Shown here: piece by piece, positions 11,128-22,344 of the stretch | Position numbering within the stretch: the first letter of the stretch is position 1 | How the letters are laid out: the number at the start of each line of letters is the position of its first letter | Source: Cydia pomonella | Lineage: Eukaryota > Arthropoda > Insecta > Lepidoptera > Tortricidae | Assembly (NCBI RefSeq): GCF_033807575.1 | Contig: NC_084703.1 | Coordinates: 1,116,001-1,180,000 of the forward strand | Length of the DNA: 64,000 nucleotides | Direction of reading: 5' to 3' | Made by a program: the position numbers and the translations under genes | Notes under the pieces: generated by a model | The model's database searches: none | What the model was told of the DNA's origin: nothing | Seen by the model: only the letters and a program-made list of their open reading frames with translations

Positions 11128-11635
11128 TAAATCATTGACGTCATGCCCAAACTGAAAGAGAAGTAATGGATTATTTGACAATATTGTACTCTTTTCAATG
11201 ATTGTCACTATTTAACATAAGAACGGTGGTTTGAATCAACTTGTAAAGGTATTTAGGTAGCAATAGATGTAAGTATAAAATATATAAATTTATTTACAGA
11301 AATGTACACTTGAACGTTAAGTTTCAAATGTCGCTTGTATTGTAAACATATTTATGGCACATTGACTGGAAATATTATTTTCTGTAACGTTCAATGTAAA
11401 CATGTATTTGTCACAATGTATGTTAATTTTTCTATGGAAGAAAGATTGTAAATATAAAGATAAATCTGTCAGGTGTGTTGTAAGCGTGTTTTGTCACGCT
11501 GTGTGTAAACTTATTTAAATGTAAAGATGTTTTTGTAACACTCAATTCCAAAGTTATCTTTGACCTCGACTGTATCTCTGTAATAGAAATCAGTATATCT
11601 ATCCCTAATACAAGCTAGGCTCAAAACAAGAGTCA

Positions 11636-11845
11636 CCCGCCAACCTGACGTCACGTCAGATTGGCGGGTGGACCTGTGAAATCCTGCATGCAAAACGAAT
11701 GTATTTATATTGTACCTTCAGTATACCTTTAATAGAAACCAGTGTAATACTCCCTGAAGCGGGATATTTAAAACATAACGTCTTTTTTGTTACACTACAC
11801 TGGTTTATATTAAAGGTACACTGAGGTACACAGAAGGTACAATAT
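11636..11845. repeat. Palindrome plus inverted repeat pair
   Basis: At 11636-11672 CACCCGCCAACCTGACGT and its near-perfect reverse complement are joined directly. Downstream, TATTGTACCTTC...CTTTAATAGAAACCAGTGTA (about 11708-11745) recurs inverted at 11794-11845. A related CACCCGCCACCCTGACG lies at 11885. Probably decayed MITE ends; no family named. Confidence 0.6.
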
Positions 11846-12002
11846 GTTTATAAATAATTATTTCGTTGAAATTCGCTGAGGTTCACCCGCCACCCTGACG
11901 CTCACTGAAAAAAGATCTTATTGAGGAAGTGTGACGAAAAATCTATTTTTACATACTATCGTTTATAAAAAAAAACCCGAGCACTTTTCATTCGTCGGAA
12001 AG

Positions 12003-12372
12003 AAAAGTGCTCAGGAAGATCCTGGGACCTGTCCGAAGTGACGACGGCTCCTGGAGGATCCGGAAAAATGCCGAGATCGAAGAGTTGGTGGCTGAGCCCA
12101 ATATCATCGGCGTAACTAAATCCCACAGACTTCGCTGGCTCGGTCACCTACTCAGAATGGGGGAGGATCACGTAGTCAAGGAAGCGTACTTGGGGCGACC
12201 AACCGGCCGTCGACCGATCGGGCGCCCCAGGTACCGCTGGTGTGATATCGTGGAGGCGGACCTGCGTCGGCTGAATACCAATTCATGGCAGGAAACCGCG
12301 CTGGATCGGGACAGGTAGCGTTCTCTCGTTTCGGAGGCCAAGATTCTTTTTCGATTGCTGAGCCAAAGCAGT
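12003..12372 (+). mobile_element. LINE C-terminal fragment (RTE-like)
   Basis: The plus strand encodes RKNAEIEELVAEPNI, SHRLRWLGHLLRMGED, GRPTGRRPIGRPRYRWCD and VEADLRRLNTNSWQETALDR. An in-frame TAG (12316-12318) then stands where the related copy at 1740-1880 has Trp, and the frame continues RSLVSEAKILF. The HxLRWLGHLxRM...GRPxxRW pattern is the usual tail of endonuclease-RT LINEs. Roughly 120 codons remain. Confidence 0.75.
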
Positions 12373-12819
12373 TAGTTAGTTATCGTTTATAGAATCACCT
12401 ACCGACGTAAAAAATTCCCACTACATTTATTTTTAAATGTATGTAAAGTGAGAAAAAATGGGATTCCTGCCTCGCTTGTTGGTTGCAATAGGTACTTGTA
12501 GTTGTGATATGTGGCGTCACAGGAAAACTATCTGGTCTTTAGTATACGTTTATTCTGTCTTAAATGACAAGTACATGCCGTTTATAGTAAGCTGTGAACG
12601 GGTGTGGTGTGTGTAGTACACACACTATGATCACTACGTAGTCTCGCTAATAGTGCAATTGGTGTCTGGGAAGTAATTGGTGCGCAGAATCAAAAACGTT
12701 TCTTAGGGCGTCGAGGCGCCTCGACCCATGTTCCGAGTTATTCCTGGTGCAGATGCAGAGGCTGTCATGGATGGCAATTTAACGCGGCAACGGAGCGAGT
12801 ACGATATAATGTCTCGGCC

Positions 12820-13040
12820 CTCAATACCACTTTGTGGCATTTGGAGTCGAGACACTAGGGCCGTGGGGTCCAAGCGCCAAGATACTATTTAAAGAAATAA
12901 GTAAAAAACTCATAGATTCTACCGGTGACCAGAGAGCTGGCAGCTTTCTCTCGCAGCGCATAAGTATTGCCATTCAGCGAGGGAATGCTGCCAGCATCTT
13001 TGGCACAAGCCCGCGGGGGCCTTATTTAGATATATTTTAA
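12820..13040 (+). mobile_element. Retroelement polyprotein C-terminal fragment
   Basis: Encodes FGVETLGPWGPSAKILFKE, ISKKLIDSTGDQRAGSF and ISIAIQRGNAASIFGT, matching the family seen at 1885 and 29985. Open for 68 codons but truncated on both sides. A degraded upstream part may reach back to about 12640. Confidence 0.7.
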
Positions 13041-13352
13041 TTTAGATTCGTTTTTAATTTTAATATAAGTAGCTATTTTATTTGATTGTATGTACCATTA
13101 GTTTCACTTGTTCATTATATTTTATTGATATATAAGTAGGTAGGTAACTACTGAAAAGAATATTATCCAGTATCTACGTTACGATCAAGTAATTTTTGTG
13201 GTAAATAGTGGATTTTTTATCAGTTGTTCTTAGTGAGTTCAATATAAGTATGAGGAAAAATACCTAGCTGTTACCAGTGGTAACAAATTGGTGGTAACAG
13301 GTGGAAATAATCTCCTAAATGAGTACGGGAGCGCAGCCTCTATCTTGTAGTT

Positions 13353-13492
13353 AAGGTGACGTTTGGTTCTAGTCGAGACTCTTCATGAAATCGCCTACGC
13401 GCCCTGGGCGTCAGACAATGTTGAAGTAGAGCAGTATTACGAAGCTGTAGCAGCCCTACTCAGGGCCAAGGACGCCATGTATGTACAAAGGT
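13353..13492 (+). other. Exon-like open stretch with consensus donor
   Basis: A continuous frame encodes about 46 residues, including ETLHEIAYAPWASDNVEVEQ and YYEAVAALLRAKDAMYVQR. It stops exactly at a textbook 5' splice site (CAAAG|GTAAGTG at 13492/13493). Codon composition is GC-richer than the neighbours. A stop codon in the same frame closes the 5' side, and I see no convincing acceptor. It could be a relic exon of a gene or of a transposon gene. No family recognised. Confidence 0.3.
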
Positions 13493-13499
13493 AAGTGTT

Positions 13500-14390
13500 T
13501 TATATCCCAGATACTCTTTAAGCGGAGTAGGTCTCTCTTAGGAAGTCACTTTCTGAAGCCACTTTCTGAGTTCGTCAATTTTTTAGCATAAATTGGCATT
13601 CTTAGAAAGTGACCTGCATTGAAAGTGACGTCCTCAGAACGTGATTTTATTTTATTATTATTTAATCTAAACCTTAGTTGATATAATGCTTATGTTTGTA
13701 TTACTTTTTAACTTGTATTTAATATATTCTATAATGGCTTTTGTTATATTATATTTTAATATAACAACATACTTTTTACAATCAAAAATATTGTTTTTTT
13801 TATAGTGTCGCAGTTCTAACCTAACTCACTTTTTGCTAGATATTCTATAGATATTCGTTTGATTGGGGTCTCGGTTTTAACCTAAGCTAACCCACACTGG
13901 AAATCTTTTATTTCTATTGAGACTTACATATAATTATATAATGTCACTAGTTAGAACAAATATGTTTTATAGTAAGTAATAATACTAATAATTATGGAAC
14001 TGTATATTAGACGAAGTCTAAATATACCCTATAACCATTATACCGAGAGTAACATTATGTATGTCGCTGATTAGGTAATTAATATAGTAGTAGGTATGCC
14101 TTTTATTACGTTATTAAAAATGACGATATCTCAAACTATAATATATGAAAAGTAATTATAAAAAACGTAGTACACTCTTAGGAGGACAAATATATTACTA
14201 AACTAACCGTATAAAGAATAACCTATAGACAATCATTTTGGTCGCAAAACGTCAATAATGGTCAGACTTAGTAAAGCTATTCGCAGTGTCTAAACATTTA
14301 GGTACAACGATAGGGAAGGTGAGGGGAGGGATTCGTACACAGGGAGGCTTCGTACAGTGTACATATCTCGACTATCAAACATAAAATAAA
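13500..14390. other. No gene seen
   Basis: AT-rich DNA with a few AAGTGAC repeats near 13540-13640 and no open frame of note. Confidence 0.5.
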
Positions 14391-14393
14391 GTT

Positions 14394-14419
14394 TTGTTCT
14401 ATTCTATTCTATTCTATTC
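14394..14419. repeat. TTCTA pentanucleotide microsatellite
   Basis: About five consecutive TTCTA units. Confidence 0.85.
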
Positions 14420-14527
14420 ATGCTGAAGCGCTCATATTCTCTGTGTAAGCATGTCCTACGATATTTATTTATTTATTTAAATTATTATGGAGGCCGGTCT
14501 GTTTACACGGGCTACATGTTATGTTAT

Positions 14528-14925
14528 AAGTATGTAACTTTACTTTTGAGTGGCATTAACGTGAGACACTTCATTCGGTTCTTGTATGATTTAATTTTTT
14601 GTCTTTTAATTATTTATATAAGAATTCAAGCCTTGGCGACCCTCTACATCTCTAAGGATAATTTAATATCTTTTTTTATCTCTGACACTTAGAGACTTAT
14701 ACATCTCTAAAGAATTTTAGTATTTGTTGGTTTTATTTTTTTATCATAGTTTTTTTGTGTAATTTGACATTTAGAGACAGTATACATCTCTAATAAAGTA
14801 TTTATTATTTCATCGATTCCATATTTGTAATTGTTTTTTGTAATTTTGATTGTTTGTAACAATGGACGTGTAAAAGTGCCCCTGTGGCCTATTTCCCGAA
14901 TAAATGTTTAATATTTGAATTTCCC
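14528..14925 (+). mobile_element. LINE 3' UTR, ~400 bp, copy 2
   Basis: Nearly colinear with 8568-8985, including the TACATCTCTAA blocks and GTGCCCCTGTGGCCTATTTC followed by GAATAAATGTTT. Small indels separate the two copies. The 90-codon frame over it is accidental. Confidence 0.65.
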
Positions 14926-15303
14926 TCGTTTATAAGTTTTCTTACGAATTCTTATTCAAATAACGATAATGTTCTTGAATGCCCAACACTGACCGTATCG
15001 CACCAAAGAAAAGTAATTATTCGTTCCTTTCAGTTGCTTACGCAAATATACATACAACTCACCATGCATTTTTCTTATGAAATAGAATGTACTTGAAGCA
15101 AGACTAGTGGGATTATACTAACCTTTATTTTATTACACAGGAACGTTGGAATAGTATTTGTGTAAGTTGCACAGAGTCATTCGAGCATATTATAGATAAG
15201 AAAAGCACATCAGGTGGAAAGTCAAATACGAACAAAAGCTTCCTCTATAATGCAGTTCAGTTCAGATTTTTTTAATAATGGCATCTCATCTGATTTTACT
15301 AAT

Positions 15304-15431
15304 TAATATTTACTAAAACGGGACTTGATCGCGTAAAAATAAAGTTTGAAAATTTACCTCCGACGTTTCGACGATGGCGTTGTCCCCGTGGTCTCGGAGA
15401 AGATTAAGTCCCGTTTTAATAAATGTTAATA
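15304..15431. repeat. Interspersed repeat with inverted ACGGGACTT ends
   Basis: AATATTTACTAAAACGGGACTT at the left is mirrored by AAGTCCCGTTTTAATAAATGTT at the right. Between them is GACGTTTCGACGATGGCG and TTGTCCCCGTGGTCTCGGAG, a motif I associate with a common moth interspersed repeat. Class unknown. Confidence 0.5.
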
Positions 15432-15599
15432 AGGCATCCGTCCAGTGGGATAATTTTGCCCGTGTCAAGGTCGGCAGATCAAATATATACCTACCTATAA
15501 CATTCGCGCCAATACGAGTATCAAAGGTGTGACCGTGGTTGCTCTTAGTTAAGTGATAGCTCAACCAAAAATATATTGATTGACTAAGATGTGTAAAAT

Positions 15600-16590
15600 C
15601 TACAACTTCGTGTTTCTAATTTGACAGGTAAACGAGATGCCGATGGCGCTCTAGAGGTCCATAAATTTTGCGGTAACAAAGACAATTCAGTGACCGCAAA
15701 AAATATGGTGCAGTACAGCGCCATCTGTGTTGGATATCCAACTAAGGGGCACGTTTGTTTTTAAAACTTCACCTCTCTATTACAATCAATTCTCTTTGGC
15801 TGGAGTTACAACTAGGCACAATGGATTGCCGGGTGTTGACTAAAGAATGGTTAAACGTGCTCCATGGTTAATTCTTCATTCTTCACTTTCACATTATTAC
15901 TGCATGATATTGATAACGTAAGATAATTTTATTGATTTTTATTTTTGTTTTATATTATTTTGATAGGCACAATAACACAATGCAGGCAAACAACATTTTA
16001 AAATATTCCATACATAAGTGTCTTATACACTACCCACACCTCGATTACATTTGTACACAACACAACCACGGAACAATTATTAAGCTAAGTACTAATTTTC
16101 ACTTAAAATACACGATATAATATAATAATAAGTATTTACTTACAATTTTGGGTCAGCAAAACATTTTTGAACTTAGGTAAAGAATAGTTCAAAATATCTA
16201 AATCAATATCTAAGTTTTTTCTTTTTTTTTTCTGGACTAAAACATTTATTTATAGAAAAGTAAACACAAATGGGTGGAAAAACAATTAAAAACTTATAAA
16301 TAAAAAAATTGTTATATAAACGACACATTCTAAAGACTAGGTATAAGCTACATATCAACATTACACTCTAAGCAATAATAATGAGCAAAACACAAAAAAA
16401 AAACAACAAAAATCATGAGACTCTTTGACATTTTGTAATTTAACCAAAGATGATGAGGTGATGTAGAATATGTTTAAATGATATTATAAATGACCAATTT
16501 ATTACGAAATCATCCTGTTGAGTTTTAAATTTGATATTTTTATTTAAGGTAGCTTTTTACTAGTATTTTAAATGTAGGTTTCAATTACCT
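15600..16590. other. No gene seen
   Basis: AT-rich. An inverted CAGCGCCATCTGTGTTGG-type repeat piece lies at 15640-15760, and a T-rich stretch at 16200-16260 resembles a LINE tail. Nothing codes convincingly. Confidence 0.45.
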
Positions 16591-16773
16591 ATCCTTTGCC
16601 AACGCGCAGAAATTCTAGTGCCGTCTCGTTCTGCGGCATTCATATGAGACGCCATCTTGGCGAAGTTCCTAAATTGGTGCGGACCTAAACGCATCCTTTA
16701 ATCGAAATAAATAAAAATGTGCATCAAATAGCAAAAAACTGTTAAAACAAAGTGAAGTGACGCGTGTGAACTG

Positions 16774-16959
16774 ATGCCGAAGTTTGGCGAATGTTTTAAA
16801 AAGTGTTCGCCAGCAAGACATTATAGGACAAGCTCCCAACTAGACATGGGCGCCGGTCAGAAAGAATCAAGCGCCGGCGGTGCGCCGCGAAAAAACCCAC
16901 GGTGGTGGCGAAAGATTTTTCAACTTCTTAAATATCGCTTGCAAGGGGTTCAATGTTAA
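16774..16959 (+). CDS. Short open frame, possible first exon
   Basis: Sixty-one codons from ATG at 16774 to TAA. A second ATG at 16846 in good context (GACATGG) would give a product starting MGAGQKESSAGGAPRKNP, rich in Gly/Ala then Trp/Lys/Arg (PRWWRKIFQLLKYRL). The 16840-16910 segment is clearly more GC-rich than its surroundings, as exons are here. An MG start could be an N-myristoylation signal, but that is guesswork. No domain recognised. It may be a chance frame or relic of an inserted cDNA. Confidence 0.25.
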   Translation: MPKFGECFKKCSPARHYRTSSQLDMGAGQKESSAGGAPRKNPRWWRKIFQLLKYRLQGVQC

Positions 16960-17084
16960 GACGTATACTCGAAATGATAAAACCACGCAAAAAAAAGTAG
17001 GTACTTAAACACAAGGCGTTTCGATTACTCGTATTTATGTAATAAAATAAAAATTATTTACAACTTTTGCGGTTGTCTCTGTCT

Positions 17085-17150
17085 CTTCTTCTTTGTCCTC
17101 ATCTTGTCCCATTTCAGTTGGGGTCGGCTCTCCTAATCGATTTTTTTTTC
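17085..17150 (-). mobile_element. RTE-type LINE 3' terminal scrap
   Basis: The minus strand reads GAGCCGACCCCAACTGAAAT, GGGACAAGATGAGGAC and AAGAAGAAG, which translates to ...RADPN.NGTR, the usual closing motif of moth RTE elements (compare 46190-46452). Confidence 0.5.
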
Positions 17151-17359
17151 ATTATTTAGAAACAAACAGTCTCTTATGATAATAAATTACAATATAGGGT
17201 AATCAGACTTATAGACTTACAGTTTCCTTAATAAGAATATGAAAACCATATAACTTATATAAGTACTAAACTAGAAATATAATTTCTGAGTAGTCTTATG
17301 AAAAGTTACAAAAAAAACTCGTACAACCGAACTAAAAAACAAAAAAAAATAGATAAATA

Positions 17360-18637
17360 GGGTAAAGGCACCAGTAGTCAGCCTTATAACGCATTTTTAA
17401 AGTTTGTACTCTCGACGTTTCTACAGGATTAGTCGGATAAATAAACGCATAAAATGGTTAGATCAATTGTTTATTAGAGTTTTAAAACAAAGTATGTCAA
17501 AAAATAACAATCCTTTTTATAATATCTATAATTAAGATTAAACAAAAAATGGCACTTTTCTCCAGTAGTCAGCCTCTAAAATCCAGTAAGCAGCCTTTGT
17601 GTACCCAGTACTCAGCCTTTATAAACTATTAATAACAATGAAATAAAAAACACTATTATTTGTATTAAAGTTAACGATATTATGATATTTATCATTCCTA
17701 GGTAGGAAGCTCTTATAAGTACAATTCTCATGCCACGAAATTTGTAGGCCATAGGTGCTTAAAATTATTCTTGCAAACTAATAAACACTGTATTTATCTT
17801 CTTATTTTTTATTAATGAATCTGTTTATTTAATAGAATTCATTATTTTTAAAATCGGTTTAAATGCTGGTGAAACCCGTGCAGGGGCCCGTTAGATATTG
17901 GAATATTTCTCAACAAAAGTATGTATACACTTTTGAACCTTATTTAAATGATTTAAGGTTCATAATATTTGGCAGCGACGTACCAAGGAAGATAATGGCT
18001 GAGTACTGGATCCGTGAACCCCAGTGGTCAGCCGCATTAAAACGTTACTTCAAATGCGGCTGACTACTGGGTTTTACTTTAAATTGACTGAGACATGCCT
18101 AACTAAATTTGAAAATGTAAATGTAACGGTCCTAACGGTCGTATTGGATCGAAAATAAAAAAAAATACTATTAACCCAAAGGTCAGCCGCGGGAGGCTGG
18201 GCACTGGATTTTTTGTAAAAAAGTGGTATCCAGTGGTCAACCTCCTCAATTTATAAGTTAAATATTGATATTTCTATTTAAATATAACGCAATTTAATAG
18301 ATAAACTATCCAATAAACCCATCATTAACAAAAAACAGTAACTTTTTATATTAAAACATGTTTTTTCTCACGCGTTAAAAGAACACCACGTGCAGTAAAA
18401 AATATGGCGGACATGACATTCTAGCTCTCGTCAACAAACATCACCTTTATGAACGAGTATATTTCTTCTCCCCGATACCTCACCGCACCTGCCGCGTTAC
18501 GTATTAACGAATAAGGAATCAGAGCTCCTATTTGACTACTCGCGATTTGTTTAATCGAATATACCAGATATTTATGACCAATAAACGACTTAAAAGGCTG
18601 ACTACTGGTTCCTGGCTGGCCACTGGTGCTGTTACCC
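17360..18637. mobile_element. DNA transposon rich in CCAGTAGTCAGCC motifs
   Basis: The ends GGGTAAAGGCACCAGTAGTC and ACTGGTGCTGTTACCC are inverted and flanked by TA on each side (17358-17359, 18638-18639). Between them the 13-mer CCAGTAGTCAGCC or close variants recurs at about nine places, in plus orientation on the left (17381, 17561, 17581, 17607, 18020) and mixed or minus on the right (18055, 18180, 18228, 18590). A 66-codon open frame at 17863-18063 ends in one of these motifs and has no known domain. TA flanks suggest a Tc1/mariner-like mechanism; this is inference. Confidence 0.65.
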
Positions 18638-18642
18638 TAGCA

Positions 18643-18897
18643 TGTTTGAATTATTGACACAATCCGTGATGTCGTTTATATAAAGGACAAATAATAAAGG
18701 CCCCAAATGTGAACCCTGCGGCACACCAGAACTAATAGACCTATAATGAGAAATATGCCCTCTCACAGCGACAACCTGCGAACGATTTTCTACATAAGAT
18801 TTTATCCAACGGTAAAGATCCCCGCGTATACCAAAATGCCACAGCTTTAGAAGTAAGCGCTCATCACAGACCTTGTCGATAGCCTTGGCAAAATCAT
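18643..18897 (-). mobile_element. Jockey-like reverse transcriptase fragment
   Basis: The minus strand encodes DDFAKAIDKVCDERLLLKLW, GIRGDLYRWIKSYVENRSQ and ISSGVPQGSHLGPLLFVLYI, then NDI. This is the palm part of a non-LTR reverse transcriptase, including the GVPQGS block. It lacks the following YADD block and ends where the 17360-18637 element begins. Confidence 0.75.
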
Positions 18898-20420
18898 CTT
18901 CTTGGCAAGATCTTCGTCAGGCCATTCTATCCTGGGTCGTCTATGGATCTAATTGGGCTGATTTTAGATTTTGGTTTATTTTAGATGTCCACGTGTCTCG
19001 GAGCCTGCCTCGTCCTCTCGGTCCGGTTTCAATGTCAAGCACTGTTCTCGTGATGTGCTCTTTTGGGCATCTCATTACATGGCCGTACCACCTCAATCTA
19101 GATTTACAAATTTTATCCGGAATTGGTCTTACTCGGAAGGTACCGCGTATGTACTCGTTTCTTACTTTGTGGAGCAGAGTAACGCCTCCCGACTATCGCA
19201 GCATTTTCATCTCTGCTACGTGCAATCGATCTTTCTGCTTCTTTTTAAGGGGCCAACATTCCGCACTATATAGCAAGGCTGGTCTGACCGCAGTCTTGTA
19301 CGCTTTTCCCTTTACCAGAATAGCCATCTTGGGGTCGCATAATATGCCTGTAAGTTCTCTCCGGTTTATCCATCCGGTACTTATGCGGTTCGAGACGTCG
19401 GGTTCTATGGTTCCATCGCTTGCCAAGATAGAACCGAGGTATTCAAAGGACCTTTGATAGAGGAGTGACCTGCATATGTATGGTTGCGTTGCTCTGAGAC
19501 TTTGAAAAGTCACAGTGCATGTACTCCGTCTTATTTTCAGTCAAGCATTTTCCAGAGCTTCTCGCCACTGCTCTAGTGTTGACTCCAGTTCCTTCGGGTC
19601 TTTACTAACAAGTACTATATCATCCGCGTACAGAATGTTCCATGGTGGCTTTTTTTGAATATCAGCAGTGAGGTAGTTTATAACCAGGTTAAAAATAAGT
19701 GGGCTGAGGGCTGAACCCTGGTGTACTCCCACTTTTACGTCGAACTGTTCACTGGTACCTGCAGGGCTCCTTACCTTAGTTTTCACATCTTTGTACATGT
19801 CCATCACCAGGTGGACATACCATTCTGGTACGTTTTAAGCTCTCAGAGACTGCCAGATCAGTTTCCTCGGTACGCGGTCGAATGCTTTTTCGAGATTTAT
19901 CAATATCATATGCAGGTCGGTCTTGTTGTCTCAGTTCTACTCCATTAGGTTTCAGGTTGAGTGTATAGCGTCGATTGTGGACTTTCCGGCTACAAACCCA
20001 CATTGATTTTCAGTGATGATTACTCTTTCCCATAAGGGTATGTGGGAGTCGTTTTATGACCCTGTAGTTCCCACATAATCTAATGTCGCCTTTGTTTTTA
20101 TAAAATTGAACCAGGTAACTATTTCTCCATTCATCTGGTATTCCGTCTATGAGGATCCTGTTAAAGAGATTAGTGAGAAAAGTCACGCCACTACTGCCCA
20201 ACATCTTCCACATGTCAGAAGGCAGGTCGTCTGGGCCAGTCGCTTTATTGTTAGCCATGCAATTAATAGCAACCTTTACCTCTTCTGGAGTGATCGCAGG
20301 TATAAGGCCTTCGATTGGTGTCATTTCTGGGAGCCTTTTACTAAGATACTCTTCATTGAGCAACTGAAAGCAATAAATACACTTTCCATCTCGGCTAGTC
20401 CAACCTTTTTTTAGCATGAA
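18898..20420 (-). mobile_element. RTE-type LINE fragment, reverse transcriptase to C-terminus
   Basis: Read on the minus strand. From 20417: QLLNEEYLSKRLPEM, NNKATGPDDLPSDMWK and IPDEWRNSYLVQFYKNKGD. After frameshifts, from about 19807: VKVGVHQGSALSPLIFNLVI and ILYADDIVLVS (the catalytic YADD). Then FEYLGSILASDGTIE, YSAECWPLKKK and LRWYGHVMRCPKEHI. The order is that of an RTE reverse transcriptase and C-terminal domain. Several frameshifts and stops make it a pseudogene. The 5' endonuclease part is missing. Confidence 0.85.
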
Positions 20421-20539
20421 ACAGGAGTATGGTGATAGGGTTCTTCAAAAAAGTGACAAATTGAATAAGTGTAGCAGTTCTCCAAAGTCATCACTAATCG
20501 TATCGCTCACAGGCTTAATTAAGTCCCAGAGTGGTCCCA

Positions 20540-20619
20540 CAGTTCCAAGGCACAGAGTCAGAGAGTATTGGGATCCTTAGTGTCGATATTTCCAGTGACG
20601 TCCAATTTCGTAGCCACCT
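20540..20619 (+). mobile_element. CR1-like LINE, left piece of split fragment
   Basis: Encodes ...LSVDISSDVQFRSHL, which continues after the inserted element (20620-21744) as EGKVTLASKKLNIARRYFTP. The join is in frame with the expected CR1-type sequence, so the two pieces were one fragment. Confidence 0.65.
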
Positions 20620-21744
20620 GGGCCCGATTTTATAAAGTTACAAGTTACAGGTTACAAGAGTACAGGCTACAGGCACCTGTAATGCACTGTGAACAGCTAC
20701 AGGTGTTTTATAAATACACACAGATAATTACAGTTGTAAAGAACCATGGTCAATCTCGATTACAAGTGACATCTACAGGTGTGAAGGACATCACTGTTTA
20801 AAAAAAGTTTTTCATAGATACTCATTGAATTTTGCTGCTGTTGTATGTGTTTGTTGTTAGTTTTCAATTATTAATGGAAAAATGGTCAGAAATGAAGGTA
20901 AAATCGAGTGGTCGAGATTGGTATTCGATGCCAAAGATACACTTTTCGGGCCGTTTTCAGGTAAAGCATTAAGGCAAAGGACGATAGATTTAATGAAATA
21001 TATACCTAATAAGTAAATAAGTACTGTTTTACAACCGAAGTTCGTGGGCTATTACATTAAAATATATCGTTTCGGTAGCGGCTCAAAGATACGCTGTGTA
21101 TCGAAAATTATGAATACACTTTACCATAATGTGTGCACTATACTTATTCGAATAAACGCTTTCTACTCTACTCTAAATAAAGAGACGAATGGTATTAAAT
21201 CAACGACAAATATCGGCACCAATCCTTTTCCTAGTATATAAAATAAAACGACTCATTAATAAAACCAATATCAAACATATTGTCACTTTATTTACTATAT
21301 ATTTCAGATACTTAACAAAAACTGATAAGGTTAGATCATGGAAAAGTATATAATACGAGTATATAAGACTCTGAAGAATCTCTCAGAAGGAAAATCATTT
21401 TAATAAATAGTAAAAATTTCGAGCCAGAGATCGGATCACTGAGAGTACTGAGACACTACTAGTAGCTCTTGTTACAGGACTCAAGACCTATGTCAGTTTC
21501 TGTTACAAGTGTACCAACCTACACTTGTAATTTACAATATTTTTATAAAACGCTTGTTCGATTATGAGTTTAAAACTATTAAACTCCCATATTTTCGTCT
21601 ATGGTTGAGCTACAGGCACTCGTACCGATAACCTGTAAAATTGTAACACAGTACTTTTATAAAACGCAAATTGTAAAAAACGGAGCAAGTGTTCCCAGTA
21701 AACGCCTGTAAACTTGTAACTTGTAACTTTATAAAATTGGGCCC
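20620..21744. mobile_element. 1.1-kb non-autonomous DNA element, GGGCCC ends
   Basis: The left end GGGCCCGATTTTATAAAGTT is mirrored by the right end AACTTTATAAAATTGGGCCC. Variants of ACAAGTTACAGG/CCTGTAACTTGT recur near both ends. It interrupts a CR1-like LINE and has no open frame of note. No clear target duplication was seen, so the superfamily is left open. Confidence 0.7.
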
Positions 21745-22335
21745 GGGAAGGGAAGGTTACGCTTGCATCCAAAAAACTCAATATAGCTAGGCGATACTTT
21801 ACTCCGGGGCAAAGACTGCTACTATATAAATCGCAAGTCAGTCCCCACATGGAGTACTGCTGTCACCTTTGGGCAGGAGCACCTGGACGCCAGCTTGGAC
21901 CATTGGACAGTCCAAAGGCGCGCTGTACGAATCGTCGACGATCCCAAACTCACAAGCGGCATTAAACCATTACCTAAGTCTAAGGAGAAACTTTGCCTCC
22001 TTGTGTGTGTTCTACCGCTTGTACAATGGGCTGTGCTCTGAAGAATGGTTTGACATGATGCCAACGGCCACTTTCTATCACCGCACCGCTCGCCGTCGGC
22101 AGGGTGTTCATCCTCATACCCTAGAGCCTAAATGGTCGCGCACTATGCGGTTTAAGAGGAATTTCCTCCCGCGGACGCTCCGGCTGTGGAATGAGCTCCC
22201 TGCCGAGGTTTTCCCGAGGGTGTACAGTATGGGATTCTTCAAAAAAGGAGTGTACAGGTTTTTAAAGGTTCGGCAACGCGCATGTAACACCTCTGGAGTT
22301 GCAGGCGTCCATAGGCTACGGTGACTGCTTACCAT
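21745..22335 (+). mobile_element. CR1-like LINE C-terminal fragment
   Basis: Encodes ARRYFTPGQRLLLYKSQVSP, HMEYCCHLWAGAPG, then in another frame SLRRNFASLCVFYRLYNGLC, TARRRQGVHPHTLEPKW, RNFLPRTLRLWNELPAEVF and RQRACNTSGVAGVHRLR. This is the C-terminal end of a CR1-type reverse transcriptase, with at least one frameshift near 21920. The last 80 bp define the 3' end that recurs alone elsewhere in the window. Confidence 0.8.
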
Positions 22336-22344
22336 CCGTATGCT

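Noticed and set aside
18873..19457. 194-codon plus frame opposite the RTE element
   Set aside because: The minus strand carries the recognisable reverse transcriptase C-terminal motifs; the plus frame is its shadow.
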